Counted from the stretch's first letter, positions 8,338 through 15,959 are shown. The stretch is DNA of 24,083 nucleotides from Sulfidibacterium sp964473895 (GCA_964473895.1 CAYYRE010000028.1:1-24083); one strand, 5' to 3'. Made by a program: numbers and translations. Notes: generated by a model from the letters alone, not told the origin.

Positions 8338-8428
8338 AAGATTTAGGGCTTGTTGTCGCCATTGGGAACAGAGACAGAGACAGGCAAAGAGCCACTTGGG
8401 AAAATGCTTTCCCTCTTTGTACTGTGAT

Positions 8429-8453
8429 AAAAATGGCCGGACTTTGGCTCCGG
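8429..8453 (-). terminator. Weak terminator candidate after the dut-TPR-DUF4292 operon
   Basis: On the minus strand, 11 nt past the DUF4292 stop, CCGGA and TCCGG (8449-8453 and 8437-8441) form a 5-bp GC-rich stem with a 7-nt loop, followed within 3 nt by five T residues (8433-8429). The stem is short, so confidence is limited, but it fits the end of the operon. Confidence 0.4.
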
Positions 8454-8464
8454 ACTTTTGGCTT

Positions 8465-9277
8465 TTATATCATTTTTTGATACTTCGACGGGATGATGAA
8501 CGGGAACCCGTGACGGACGTTGATTTCCGTTTTTTTGTAAATGATGTTGATCACAATGGTTTGGTTGGCAGCAATGATAATTTTTATTTTTAAAGGCAGT
8601 GTACTTCCCGAAACGGTTTGGTATTCTTCGTAAAAAATACGGATGGCTTTGTTTTTCATACTGCTTTCGCTCAACTGCAGACTTTTGATTCGGAAAGTAT
8701 GGGGGTCTAACCATACTTTTTGATCCAGAAAACGGGCGGCGTCGTCAACGCCCGGGACTTTCATTTTCATGTGGAGCAGGTATTGGTTTTGCATTACCGT
8801 GGCCGAGGAATCGATGACCGGATAGTGTACGCCATCGGCAAACAGCAATGCCTGGATCATGGCAAAGTTTATGTGGGTATGCATCAGGCTGTCAATGAGC
8901 CGGTAAGTACCAAGGACATAATTCTTTTTGATGCGGTTCAGCAGTTTTACCGAATCTTCCGTCATGACGACCCGTGCGGCTTCGATACCCATGGCCGGAA
9001 CCAGACTCATCCATAAAATACTGTCTTTTTTCATGCGCACCTGAACGCGGAAATTAACCGGTTCTTTGTCTCCTTTTTGATAGTTTACGGCCAGTTTTCC
9101 GGCAAACCACGAAAAAGAGGGGGCTTGTGCTTCCATCCGTTGATACAACGTTTCAAAGGGAAGTTCTTTTAAATGTAAACGGGTGATGCTTTTGGTGGAT
9201 TTACAGGATGAGAGAAAAAAACTTCCACTTACGGCCATGAGGGCCAGCATCAAAAAAGCAAGAGATTTCTTATTCAT
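8465..9277 (-). CDS. DUF4292-family lipoprotein
   Basis: 270 residues with a lipoprotein signal (FFLSSC, lipid-accepting Cys25). The rest is a beta-rich fold with alternating hydrophobic strands (FSWFAGKLAVNYQKG, FRVQVRMKKDSILWMSLVP, VWLDPHTFRIKSLQL) typical of DUF4292, a Bacteroidota family thought to resemble LolA/LolB lipoprotein carriers. Its biochemical role is not established. The ATG overlaps the end of the TPR gene by 8 nt, which implies translational coupling. In related genomes dut - TPR protein - DUF4292 is, from memory, commonly followed by an M23 murein hydrolase; that fourth gene is absent here and fecR follows instead. Envelope assembly or maintenance is the most likely area, by context only. 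Confidence 0.85.
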   Translation of the reverse strand: MNKKSLAFLMLALMAVSGSFFLSSCKSTKSITRLHLKELPFETLYQRMEAQAPSFSWFAGKLAVNYQKGDKEPVNFRVQVRMKKDSILWMSLVPAMGIEAARVVMTEDSVKLLNRIKKNYVLGTYRLIDSLMHTHINFAMIQALLFADGVHYPVIDSSATVMQNQYLLHMKMKVPGVDDAARFLDQKVWLDPHTFRIKSLQLSESSMKNKAIRIFYEEYQTVSGSTLPLKIKIIIAANQTIVINIIYKKTEINVRHGFPFIIPSKYQKMI

Positions 9278-11012
9278 ACAATTTTCCGGTTTTAACCTTT
9301 TTTTTCAACAGCTTGGAGTGGTCTTTCATTTTCAGTGCTTTTTTCCACTGGATCAGGGCTTCTTTGTGTTTCCCGAGACGATATAAAATATCGCCGTAAT
9401 GTTCTACCACCACCCCGCTGGTTTTGCCACCGTTGTCCAGTGCTTTTTGTTCCCACTTTAATGCCTGGTTGTATTTCTTTTGTTTGTAAAGTACCCAGGC
9501 GTAAGTATCCAGGTTGTTTTGGTTATAAGGATCAAGGTCTACAGCCTTCTTTGCCATGAGGGCTGCTTTGTCTAAATGGACACCATCGAGGGCAAGGTAA
9601 TAGGCATAATTGTTCAGGACTATGGTATTTTCGGTATTGATTTGCAGCACCTTGTCGTAGGCGGCATAGGCTTTTTGGTTTTCCTTCAGTTCGTGGTAAG
9701 TATCGCCAAGGGTGGAATAAAAATTTTCTAAAAGGGCACTGTTGCCGGCAGCGAGGTCTTTTCCTTTTTCAAGATACGCTTTGGCTTTCTTGAAATTTTT
9801 CAGCTGAAATTCACCAATTCCTCCCAGTAGGTACGGAATGGGTTTGTCGGGGAAAAACCGAATGGCTCCCGGGGCATCTTTTACCAAAGCAACGCTGTCG
9901 TTGAGGTACAGGTCACAAAACAACAGTTGTTCCCAAACAGGATATTGGGTGGAATCTTGTTTTAACAATTGCCGGAACAACGGACGTGCTTTTTTGTATT
10001 TTTTGTTTTGGTATAGCATACTGGCGTAAAAAGTATCGGCCAGCGAATCATCGGGATGTGTGTTTTTAATGACTTGTGCAAGCGCCAGTGCCTGGGCTTT
10101 CTGTTGGTCGTTCAATTGCCCCGAATAGTAAGTAATCAGTAAGTTGACTTTGGTTTTCACATCTAATTTGGGATTGGCAAAACCTTTTTTCAGTTCTTCG
10201 AACGATTTGGCCGGGTCGCCGTTTTTCCGGTAGAAATCGGCCAGTGAGATATGCACATAGGGGTCTTGCGGGTTGAGCCGGATGATTTGCCGGTAAGCCC
10301 ATTCAGCGGTTTTGGGTAGTCCGTGCTGGGAGGCAAATTCGGCCAGCATAGCATAAGTCCTTGTGTTTTCAGGATTAAATTTCACCAGTTTTTCATACTG
10401 CATCAACGCCGAATCTTTTTTGTTGAGCCGTAAATAAAGATCGGCAATTTGTTTGGTGAGTTGGGGTGTTATGCCCACCAACATTTCCACTTTCCGGTAA
10501 GCCTGGACAGCATGCTGGTAATCACCCGTAAAATAGTAGGCAAAAGCCAGTTCGTTTTCAAACCCCACATTGCCGGGTTCTTTTTTGCAAAGTTTTTTGT
10601 AGGTGTTCAGGTATGTCTTGTAATCTCCGTTTACTTTCGATAAATCGGCATAAAGTACTTGATACCATTTGTTGGTACTGTCTTGTTCCACAGCTTTTTT
10701 GGCCAGGGCAAGGGCTTCGGCATTTTTACCGTAAGCCGAGAGCAACTGGGCTTTCTCGTAGTTGGCTGCCGGGTCTTTGGGGTTGATTTGCAGTGCCAGC
10801 GAAAAGAGGCTGTCGGCCTGTTTCAAACGACCGGTTTCTTTATACATCACGGCACGGGCAAAGAGTTCGGCCTCTTTGTAACGCTTTTGGTAAGTCAGTT
10901 GTTCCTGTTGGGCTTTTTTCTTGTTTTTATGATGTTTTTTCTGTGCAAAAACATGTCCTCCTCCCACCAAAAACAGAAGAGTCAGAAAGATTATTTTTAT
11001 GTTGCTTTTCAT
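9270..11012 (-). CDS. Exported tetratricopeptide-repeat protein
   Basis: 580 residues with a Sec signal peptide (MKSNIKIIFLTLLFLVGGG, cleavage near VFAQ) and then a basic KKHHKNKKK stretch. The remainder is an almost continuous TPR array: for example ALQINPKDPAANYEKAQLLS, IIRLNPQDPYVHISLADFYR, VLQINTENTIVLNNYAYYLA, AVDLDPYNQNNLDTYAWVLY. The C-terminal repeats are the best conserved. TPR arrays are protein-protein scaffolds, so a periplasmic assembly role is likely. It is the middle gene of the dut operon: 12 nt after the dut stop, with its own stop overlapping the DUF4292 start. This order is conserved in Bacteroidota. The exact partner is unknown. Confidence 0.9.
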   Translation of the reverse strand: MKSNIKIIFLTLLFLVGGGHVFAQKKHHKNKKKAQQEQLTYQKRYKEAELFARAVMYKETGRLKQADSLFSLALQINPKDPAANYEKAQLLSAYGKNAEALALAKKAVEQDSTNKWYQVLYADLSKVNGDYKTYLNTYKKLCKKEPGNVGFENELAFAYYFTGDYQHAVQAYRKVEMLVGITPQLTKQIADLYLRLNKKDSALMQYEKLVKFNPENTRTYAMLAEFASQHGLPKTAEWAYRQIIRLNPQDPYVHISLADFYRKNGDPAKSFEELKKGFANPKLDVKTKVNLLITYYSGQLNDQQKAQALALAQVIKNTHPDDSLADTFYASMLYQNKKYKKARPLFRQLLKQDSTQYPVWEQLLFCDLYLNDSVALVKDAPGAIRFFPDKPIPYLLGGIGEFQLKNFKKAKAYLEKGKDLAAGNSALLENFYSTLGDTYHELKENQKAYAAYDKVLQINTENTIVLNNYAYYLALDGVHLDKAALMAKKAVDLDPYNQNNLDTYAWVLYKQKKYNQALKWEQKALDNGGKTSGVVVEHYGDILYRLGKHKEALIQWKKALKMKDHSKLLKKKVKTGKLYE

Positions 11013-11024
11013 GATGTCAATTTT

Positions 11025-11459
11025 TTATTTGGCTCCCGTATGGCCGAATCCGCCGCCGCCCCGTACCGTTTCCGAAAGGATTTCCACCGCTTCCCACTGC
11101 GCTTGTACGTGGGCCGATATGACCATTTGGGCAATACGGTCGCCATCGTTGATAACAAAATGTTCTTGGGAAAGGTTGATCAGAATAACCCGTATTTCCC
11201 CCCGGTAATCGGCATCAATCGTTCCGGGGCTGTTGAGTACCGTAATGCCTTTTTTCAGGGCTAACCCGCTACGCGGCCTGACCTGGGCCTCATATCCTAT
11301 GGGCAACTCAATAAACAATCCTGTGGGAACCAAAACCCGTTCCATGGGAGCCATCGTGAGGGGTGCTTCCAAATCGGCCCGCAAATCCATGCCCGCAGAG
11401 GCTTCGGTTTCGTACCGGGGCAGGGCGTGTTTCGAACGGTTAACAATCTTAATCTTCAT
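11025..11459 (-). CDS. dut: Deoxyuridine 5'-triphosphate nucleotidohydrolase (dUTPase)
   Basis: 144 residues, the usual length for trimeric dUTPases, with all five motifs: AGMDLRA (22-28), RPRSGLALKK (61-70), NSPGTIDADYRGEIR (76-90, containing the catalytic Asp), GDRIAQMVIS (106-115) and the glycine-rich C-terminal RGGGGFGHTG (133-142) that closes over the substrate. It hydrolyses dUTP to dUMP and pyrophosphate, keeping uracil out of DNA and feeding dTMP synthesis. It is the first gene of the operon with the TPR and DUF4292 genes, a common Bacteroidota order. A -7 box at 11554-11561 places transcription start next to a long leader hairpin (11483-11548). Confidence 0.97.
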   Translation of the reverse strand: MKIKIVNRSKHALPRYETEASAGMDLRADLEAPLTMAPMERVLVPTGLFIELPIGYEAQVRPRSGLALKKGITVLNSPGTIDADYRGEIRVILINLSQEHFVINDGDRIAQMVISAHVQAQWEAVEILSETVRGGGGFGHTGAK

Positions 11460-11482
11460 TATCTAACTTTATGTTATACAGT

Positions 11483-11548
11483 GTATTGAAAGTGTGTGAA
11501 CCGGCATTGTCCGGAGCCGGGTAAACGGTCCGGCCTTTCTTTCAATAC
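11483..11548 (-). promoter_or_regulatory. Structured leader of the dut operon with alternative stems
   Basis: A perfect 10-bp inverted repeat (11483-11492 with 11539-11548) encloses 46 nt. Inside are GC-rich blocks that can pair in more than one way: in minus-strand order GCCGG (11534-11530), CCGGC (11520-11516), TCCGG (11515-11511) and GCCGG (11505-11501). The CCGGC block can pair with either GCCGG block but not both. The predicted transcription start (about 11549) lies at the outer arm, so the fold would form the very 5' end of the dut mRNA, about 23 nt from the ATG. It might be a 5' stabiliser or a regulatory switch; it matches no riboswitch class I recognise. Confidence 0.5.
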
Positions 11549-11553
11549 GGCCT

Positions 11554-11561
11554 CAAAAGTA
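11554..11561 (-). promoter_or_regulatory. Promoter -7 box for the dut operon
   Basis: TACTTTTG on the minus strand is an exact TAnnTTTG match, 95 nt upstream of the dut start. I see no clear TTTG -33 partner at the standard distance. The predicted start is about 11549, giving a leader of about 90 nt that begins with the inverted repeat. Confidence 0.55.
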
Positions 11562-11913
11562 AAGAAAAAAGCCAACAACGGATAAATGGTCTGTTTTATA
11601 AAATGTTAAACAATGTTTAAAATCTTGTTTAGGGGTTGTTGCCGTTTTCAGGATATTCGGGTTTGTAGACCGATTGAGCTGAGGGTGCCCTGAATATATG
11701 TAGGGGTAAAGTTTGGGTCGTTCGCCCGGACGCAGGGGTACTTGGAAACTTGATTTTATCCTAAATTTTGACAAACTTTAAGGTAAATTATCTTAATGCC
11801 TTGGTTTCTTTGTGTTTGGCTCAACACATCTTAATTCGTTTTACGGTTCCGGACCGGACTGTAAAGGGTTTTGCCTGATCCCATTTTGATACACAGGGAT
11901 ATGCGAATATTTT
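11562..11913. other. Gene-free spacer between dut and the zinc-ribbon gene
   Basis: About 350 bases between divergent promoters with no supportable gene. A 73-codon minus-strand frame (11553-11774) has no recognisable domain and overlaps the dut promoter. Weak inverted similarity (ATATTC followed by GGG near 11653-11661, against CCCTGAATAT at 11688-11697) and a GTAGGGGTA string recall the repeat element elsewhere in the window, but the match is too short to call a copy. No tRNA or other RNA gene is evident. Confidence 0.5.
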
Positions 11914-11921
11914 TAATTTTG
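11914..11921 (+). promoter_or_regulatory. Promoter -7 box for the zinc-ribbon/glyS pair
   Basis: TAATTTTG is an exact TAnnTTTG match ending 19 nt before the ATG of the zinc-ribbon gene. A TTTG at 11885-11888 lies 25 nt upstream, longer than the usual spacing, so only the -7 element is convincing. The leader would be about 15 nt. Confidence 0.55.
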
Positions 11922-11940
11922 CACTTTTAAACGATACCCC

Positions 11941-12150
11941 ATGGAAAAACGCGAATATGTTTGTCCCAAATGTGGCAACAAAACTTACGAAGTGGACGAA
12001 ATACGTACCACCGGCGGTATTTTCGCCAAGATTTTTGATGTCCAAAACAAAAAATTTACGGTGATTTCTTGTACCCATTGCGGTTACAGTGAGTTGTATA
12101 AGCGCCGTACCAGCACTTTCGGGAACATAGTAGACTTTTTTACCAATTGA
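11941..12150 (+). CDS. Zinc-ribbon protein, DUF2082 type
   Basis: 69 residues with two CxxC knuckles: CPKCG (8-12) and CTHCG (44-48, followed by YSELYK). Between them EVDEIRTTGGIFAKIFDVQN matches the DUF2082 (predicted nucleic-acid-binding zinc-ribbon) pattern. Four cysteines would bind one zinc. Function is unknown in the family; nucleic-acid binding is a prediction. It is 42 nt upstream of glyS on the same strand and probably shares its transcript. A longer minus-strand frame across it is a shadow. Confidence 0.85.
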   Translation: MEKREYVCPKCGNKTYEVDEIRTTGGIFAKIFDVQNKKFTVISCTHCGYSELYKRRTSTFGNIVDFFTN

Positions 12151-12192
12151 TATTTTTATCTCCCCTTTCCGGGAAAATTCAGCAAACGATTT

Positions 12193-13719
12193 ATGGCACA
12201 ACAAGAAGATGTATTGAAAAAAATTATAGCCCATGCCAAGGAGTACGGGTTTGTGTTTCCTTCGAGTGAAATTTATGACGGACTGAGTGCCGTTTACGAT
12301 TATGGCCCCAACGGGGTGGAGCTGAAAAAAAATATCCGCGATTACTGGTGGAAGGCTATGGTGCAGTTGCATGAAAACATTGTGGGACTCGATGCGGCCA
12401 TTTTTATGCATCCCACCGTTTGGAAAGCCTCGGGTCATGTGGATGCTTTCAGCGACCCGCTCATCGACAACAAAGATTCCAAAAAAAGGTACCGTGCCGA
12501 TGTGCTGGTGGAAGATTATATGGCTAAAATAGAAGCCAAAATCAATAAAGAGCTGACCAAAGCCCGTAAACGTTTTGGCGACCGCTTTGACGAAAAACAG
12601 TACCGTGAAACCAATCCCCGTGTTTCGGGTTATCTCCGCAAAATCGAAGAAATCAAAAACCGTCTTTATCCGGCCATGGATCGTTCCGATATGGCGGCCA
12701 TAAAGCAACTTATTGAAGATTTGGAAATTGCAGATCCCCTTTCGGGAACAAAAAACTGGACGGAAGTACGACAGTTTAACTTGATGTTTTCAACCCAAAT
12801 GGGCTCTACGGCCGATGGCGCCTCCGAAGTATATCTGCGCCCCGAAACGGCACAGGGGATTTTTGTTAATTACCTCAATGTGCAGAAAACGGCACGGATG
12901 AAAATTCCTTTCGGCATTGCTCAAACCGGTAAAGCTTTCCGCAACGAAATTGTAGCACGACAATTTATTTTCCGTATGCGGGAGTTCGAACAAATGGAGA
13001 TGCAGTTTTTTGTCCGCCCCGGAACCGAAATGGAATGGTACCGGTTTTGGAAAGAGGAGCGGATGAAATGGCACCTTGCCACCGGTATTCCGGCCGAAAA
13101 ATTCCGTTTCCACGATCATGATAAACTGGCCCATTATGCCAATGCAGCAGCCGATATCGAATTTGAATTTCCCATGGGTTTCAAAGAGTTGGAGGGCATC
13201 CATTCGCGTACCGATTTCGACCTTGGGGCCCATGAAAAGTATTCGGGAAAGAAACTGCGTTATTTTGATGCGGAAATCAACGAAAGTTATGTGCCTTATG
13301 TGATTGAAACTTCCATTGGACTCGACCGCATGTTCCTGGCCCTGTTGAGCCATGCTTATACCGAAGAAAAATTAGACGACGGTTCGCAACGTGTGGTAAT
13401 GAAACTGCCGCCATTTCTTGCTCCTTACAAGGTAGCTGTTTTTCCGCTGACCAAAAAAGACGGCTTACCCGAAAAAGCACGGGAGATCATGGATACGCTG
13501 AAATACGATTTCATGTGCTTTTACGAAGAAAAAGACACCATCGGCAAACGGTACCGCCGCCACGATGCCATTGGAACACCCTATTGCATAACGGTGGACC
13601 ACCAAACCCTTAAAGACAATACGGTAACCCTGCGCGAGCGCGACAGTATGCAACAGGAACGGATTCCCATTGAAAAGATCGGTGACGTGGTGGCCAAAAG
13701 CCTGAAACGTAAGATTTAA
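12193..13719 (+). CDS. glyS: Glycyl-tRNA synthetase (single-chain, alpha2 type)
   Basis: 508 residues. Class II aminoacyl-tRNA synthetase of the eukaryote/archaea-like dimeric type used by Bacteroidota, not the alpha2beta2 GlyQ/GlyS type. The N-terminus FVFPSSEIYDGLSAVYDYGP is the diagnostic start of this family. RPETAQGIFVNY, motif 2 (AFRNEI at 248-253, then FRMREFEQMEMQFF) and motif 3 (IGLDRMFLALL, with Arg379) complete the catalytic site. The C-terminal anticodon-binding domain is about 410-505 (PPFLAPYKVAVFPLTKK). It charges tRNA-Gly with glycine using ATP. Its stop overlaps the convergent gldB stop by 3 nt (13716-13719 shared region TTAA). Confidence 0.97.
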   Translation: MAQQEDVLKKIIAHAKEYGFVFPSSEIYDGLSAVYDYGPNGVELKKNIRDYWWKAMVQLHENIVGLDAAIFMHPTVWKASGHVDAFSDPLIDNKDSKKRYRADVLVEDYMAKIEAKINKELTKARKRFGDRFDEKQYRETNPRVSGYLRKIEEIKNRLYPAMDRSDMAAIKQLIEDLEIADPLSGTKNWTEVRQFNLMFSTQMGSTADGASEVYLRPETAQGIFVNYLNVQKTARMKIPFGIAQTGKAFRNEIVARQFIFRMREFEQMEMQFFVRPGTEMEWYRFWKEERMKWHLATGIPAEKFRFHDHDKLAHYANAAADIEFEFPMGFKELEGIHSRTDFDLGAHEKYSGKKLRYFDAEINESYVPYVIETSIGLDRMFLALLSHAYTEEKLDDGSQRVVMKLPPFLAPYKVAVFPLTKKDGLPEKAREIMDTLKYDFMCFYEEKDTIGKRYRRHDAIGTPYCITVDHQTLKDNTVTLRERDSMQQERIPIEKIGDVVAKSLKRKI

Positions 13720-14723
13720 GGTTTATATCCAGAGTCTTCGAGAAACTGCTGGGCATCTTTCATTTTCAGCAGCTGTTGCAGTGTGGTGCGGGAATGCCGG
13801 GCCATGTACCGGCGTACCATTTGCCATCCGAACCAGGTGGCTATGGCCGGCGGGGAGTCGTGTGAAAAGCCATCACTGAACGGGCCGGGACCGGTCATCT
13901 TGTTGATGAGCATGTAATCGGTGGAAAACAAAAACCGGTTGCGCACCAAAACAGCCCAAACTTCTTTGCGGTTTTTTTCCATCCATTGCCATTGCTTTCC
14001 GGTGTAACAAATTTTTAAAGTGTCTGCTGTGGCAGGAAACAAGGCATCTAAAAAATAGAGTTTTTTTCCGGCCGCCAGCATATGGTCCAGCAGTGTTTTG
14101 GGATGGATGTTTTTCCGGAAGTCCTCTTCATACAACGTGCGTGCCACATCCAGCGAAAGCTGTTGCCTGACCATACACCGGCGGTGATACAGCGGAATGT
14201 TCAGGTCGGTGTACAACGGGAATTGCGTGCCGAGGTAGTCGTCCAACGCGACGACAACGGTATTTCCCTGTTTCATAACCGGTTGTTCGTAATAAAGGTT
14301 CGAAACGTAAGTATAGACTTCGGGTAACCGATAGGCCGGAAAATAATATTTTAAATGGGCAAAAGCCGATGAAAGTTGCTTTTCTTCCGGCGAAAGTGAG
14401 GGAAAGGCTTTTATGGTTTTGTGATAAATGTAGCGGATTTGGGTATCGGTTACATACCGGTACAAACGGTTGACGTTGGCCGTATCGTTCAGGTCGGCAT
14501 TCAGAAAAGGAAGAAATGCGGGTTTTATCTTTTTTAAACCGGCCTGAAAATCATGCAGGTTCACGCCGAAAAGCGCTTTTTCGTAACGGTGAATACGAAC
14601 GGTTACTTTCGGCAATTTGTTTTTTGGTACCACCGGTATGCCTTCCGGCCCGTGATGACAGGAAGTGAGGAACAAAGAAAGAAAAACCAAAAGGATTACC
14701 GGAAAAAGAAACTGTTTTTTCAT
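13716..14723 (-). CDS. gldB: GldB-family lipoprotein (gliding motility-associated)
   Basis: 335 residues from the ATG at 14723-14721. An upstream in-frame ATG at 14780 would add 19 residues, but that codon sits inside the terminator of the preceding gene and would bury the lipoprotein signal (FLTSC, lipid-accepting Cys22), so I use the inner start. The family signature is clear: VVVALDDYLGTQFPLY, LLDHMLAAGKKLYFLDALFP, YTGKQWQWMEKNRKEVWAVL, GPGPFSDGFSHDSPPAIATW, FGWQMVRRYM and the terminal QFLEDSGYKP. GldB is needed for gliding in Flavobacterium, but homologues are widespread in non-gliding Bacteroidota, so motility should not be assumed. It is convergent with glyS with overlapping stop codons and follows the beta-barrel gene after a terminator. 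Confidence 0.9.
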   Translation of the reverse strand: MKKQFLFPVILLVFLSLFLTSCHHGPEGIPVVPKNKLPKVTVRIHRYEKALFGVNLHDFQAGLKKIKPAFLPFLNADLNDTANVNRLYRYVTDTQIRYIYHKTIKAFPSLSPEEKQLSSAFAHLKYYFPAYRLPEVYTYVSNLYYEQPVMKQGNTVVVALDDYLGTQFPLYTDLNIPLYHRRCMVRQQLSLDVARTLYEEDFRKNIHPKTLLDHMLAAGKKLYFLDALFPATADTLKICYTGKQWQWMEKNRKEVWAVLVRNRFLFSTDYMLINKMTGPGPFSDGFSHDSPPAIATWFGWQMVRRYMARHSRTTLQQLLKMKDAQQFLEDSGYKP

Positions 14724-14748
14724 CCTGTTTATTGTTGTAAACTGTCCA

Positions 14749-14780
14749 AATAAAAAATGCCGGCACAAAAGTACCGACAT
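14749..14780 (-). terminator. Rho-independent terminator after the beta-barrel gene
   Basis: On the minus strand a 10-bp stem (14780-14771 with 14766-14757) with a TTTT loop, then TTTTTTATTTG-type U-tract down to about 14749. Two of the ten pairs are G-U, valid only in minus-strand RNA, so the direction is clear. It ends the 14806-15429 transcript before gldB. Confidence 0.82.
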
Positions 14781-14805
14781 TTTCTATGGGATGTTTCCGG
14801 AGCAG

Positions 14806-15429
14806 TTATAAAATTTTCCAGCCCAACGTAATTTCAAATGCATTGGCCGCACCGGTTACCTGATGGGTGGTGTTGTCATATTTTACATTTCCGTTAAACA
14901 GGTCGTTGATGCCGCCGTAATATTTTACATCCAAAGCAAACATAAAAATATCGACTCCGACACCCAGCTGATACTGCCACTGTACATTGCTAAAATCGTC
15001 CGGGAGCAAGTAATCTTCCGGGTTACCGTTTTGGGTGTCAATGGTTTTGTCAACAACAAAATTACCGGTTGCCCCTCCGAAAAGGCGCACGTTGAATACT
15101 TTCGCGTTGATGATACGCCATCCAAGGCTCAACGGTACCTGAATGGATTTCAAATTAATATCCTGTTTGACAGGTGAGCCCCCATTACCGATAGGAAAAG
15201 TAAAAACACTTCCCTGCGTCATGTAATTGACTTCCGGCTGAATGTAAACCTTTTTACCGATGCGCATAAACACACCAAGTAACATGTTGTTTTTTAGTCC
15301 GTTGGTAATGTCGGAACCTTTGTACGACAGTTTGGATGCCGTATAACCGATTTGCGGGCCAATGTGAAACTGACCGTACATAAGACTGCTCATAAGAACA
15401 GCTACAAGGAGTAAACTGAATTTTTTCAT
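14806..15429 (-). CDS. Outer-membrane beta-barrel protein (PorT-family/OMP_b-brl_2 type)
   Basis: 207 residues with a Sec signal peptide (MKKFSLLLVAVLMSSLMYG, cleavage before QFHIGPQIG). The mature part alternates amphipathic strands typical of small 8-strand outer-membrane barrels: IGPQIGYTASKLSY, LLGVFMRIGKKVYIQPEVNY, IQVPLSLGWRI, VRLFGGATGNFVV, QYQLGVGVDIFMFALDVKYY, and a final strand FEITLGWKIL. That order (conserved IQPEVNY strand, then IQVPLSLGW) is characteristic of the Bacteroidota 'outer membrane beta-barrel' PF13568 family. Substrate and function are unknown. It has its own promoter (15477-15484) and terminator, so it is probably monocistronic. Confidence 0.9.
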   Translation of the reverse strand: MKKFSLLLVAVLMSSLMYGQFHIGPQIGYTASKLSYKGSDITNGLKNNMLLGVFMRIGKKVYIQPEVNYMTQGSVFTFPIGNGGSPVKQDINLKSIQVPLSLGWRIINAKVFNVRLFGGATGNFVVDKTIDTQNGNPEDYLLPDDFSNVQWQYQLGVGVDIFMFALDVKYYGGINDLFNGNVKYDNTTHQVTGAANAFEITLGWKIL

Positions 15430-15476
15430 AACGTAAGATTTTTAGGTTGAATGTTTAATAATTGCTTTGCTTATGC

Positions 15477-15484
15477 CAAAGATA
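15477..15484 (-). promoter_or_regulatory. Promoter -7 box for the beta-barrel gene
   Basis: TATCTTTG on the minus strand is an exact TAnnTTTG match 47 nt upstream of the start codon. About 20 nt further upstream is ATTGC, an imperfect TTTG -33 element at the standard spacing. Predicted leader is about 43 nt. Confidence 0.65.
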
Positions 15485-15568
15485 AACAAAATCTATAAAT
15501 ATAGGCAATGCCTTTCCATCTGTTTGTTTTTCTACCGGAATCGGAGGAAAACGCGATGAAACAGTGAA

Positions 15569-15754
15569 TTAACCCGCCTGCAAATTTTCGGCCCCCGGCA
15601 GCATGCCTTCGAGCTGCGAGGGGTCGTGGATGAGCACCGGAATATGCTGTGGGCAGATCCAATATTCTTTCCCTTTATAGGCTAACTGTACCAAAGGAAC
15701 CTGTTCCGAATCTCTTTTGCAAAACAGGCAATGTTTTTCGTTGTGATTTTCCAT
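15569..15754 (-). CDS. Small conserved CxxC protein, function unknown
   Basis: 61 residues: HCLFCKR (Cys9 and Cys12) and WICPQHIPVLIH (Cys and His) provide a CxxC plus CxxH set that could bind one zinc. There is no signal peptide or membrane segment, so it is probably cytoplasmic. From memory, similar 60-residue proteins with the VPLVQLAYKGKEYWICPQH pattern recur in Bacteroidales as hypotheticals; I cannot name a function. Just upstream (minus direction) CATTTTTG near 15791-15798 is a one-mismatch -7 box. The sequence beyond is lost in the N gap, so any operon partner is unseen. Confidence 0.72.
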   Translation of the reverse strand: MENHNEKHCLFCKRDSEQVPLVQLAYKGKEYWICPQHIPVLIHDPSQLEGMLPGAENLQAG

Positions 15755-15823
15755 AATGAAATAGTGAATTATGTATATAAATTAAAGCGGCAAAAATGAG
15801 AAAATATTATTTACCAATGAAAA

Positions 15824-15923
15824 NNNNNNNNNNNNNNNNNNNNNNNNNNNNNNNNNNNNNNNNNNNNNNNNNNNNNNNNNNNNNNNNNNNNNNNNNNNNN
15901 NNNNNNNNNNNNNNNNNNNNNNN
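15824..15923. other. Assembly gap (100 N)
   Basis: Exactly 100 Ns, the conventional placeholder for a gap of unknown size between scaffolded contigs. Real distance and gene content here are unknown, and the join between the minus-strand CxxC gene and mlaE rests on scaffolding alone. Confidence 0.99.
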
Positions 15924-15959
15924 GTCTTCTGCCAAAATTCAGTAATTTAGCCTCGTTTT

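Noticed and set aside
10659..11264. 201-codon plus-strand frame across the TPR gene and dut
   Set aside because: It covers the dut motifs and the TPR signal peptide in antisense; no independent support.
11600..11790. Possible third, decayed copy of the repeat element
   Set aside because: Only short matches (GTAGGGGTA, ATATTCGG, a TTTAAA-containing stretch) and no end-to-end alignment or terminal repeats.
11821..12708. 295-codon minus-strand open frame
   Set aside because: It runs opposite the DUF2082 zinc-ribbon and the start of glyS, both unmistakable, and its composition looks like reverse-strand translation.
12790..13353. 187-codon minus-strand frame within glyS
   Set aside because: Antisense to the catalytic core of a conserved synthetase.
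14724..14780. Longer gldB start at 14780
   Set aside because: The ATG is part of the terminator stem of the preceding gene, and the extension would displace the lipoprotein signal peptide.
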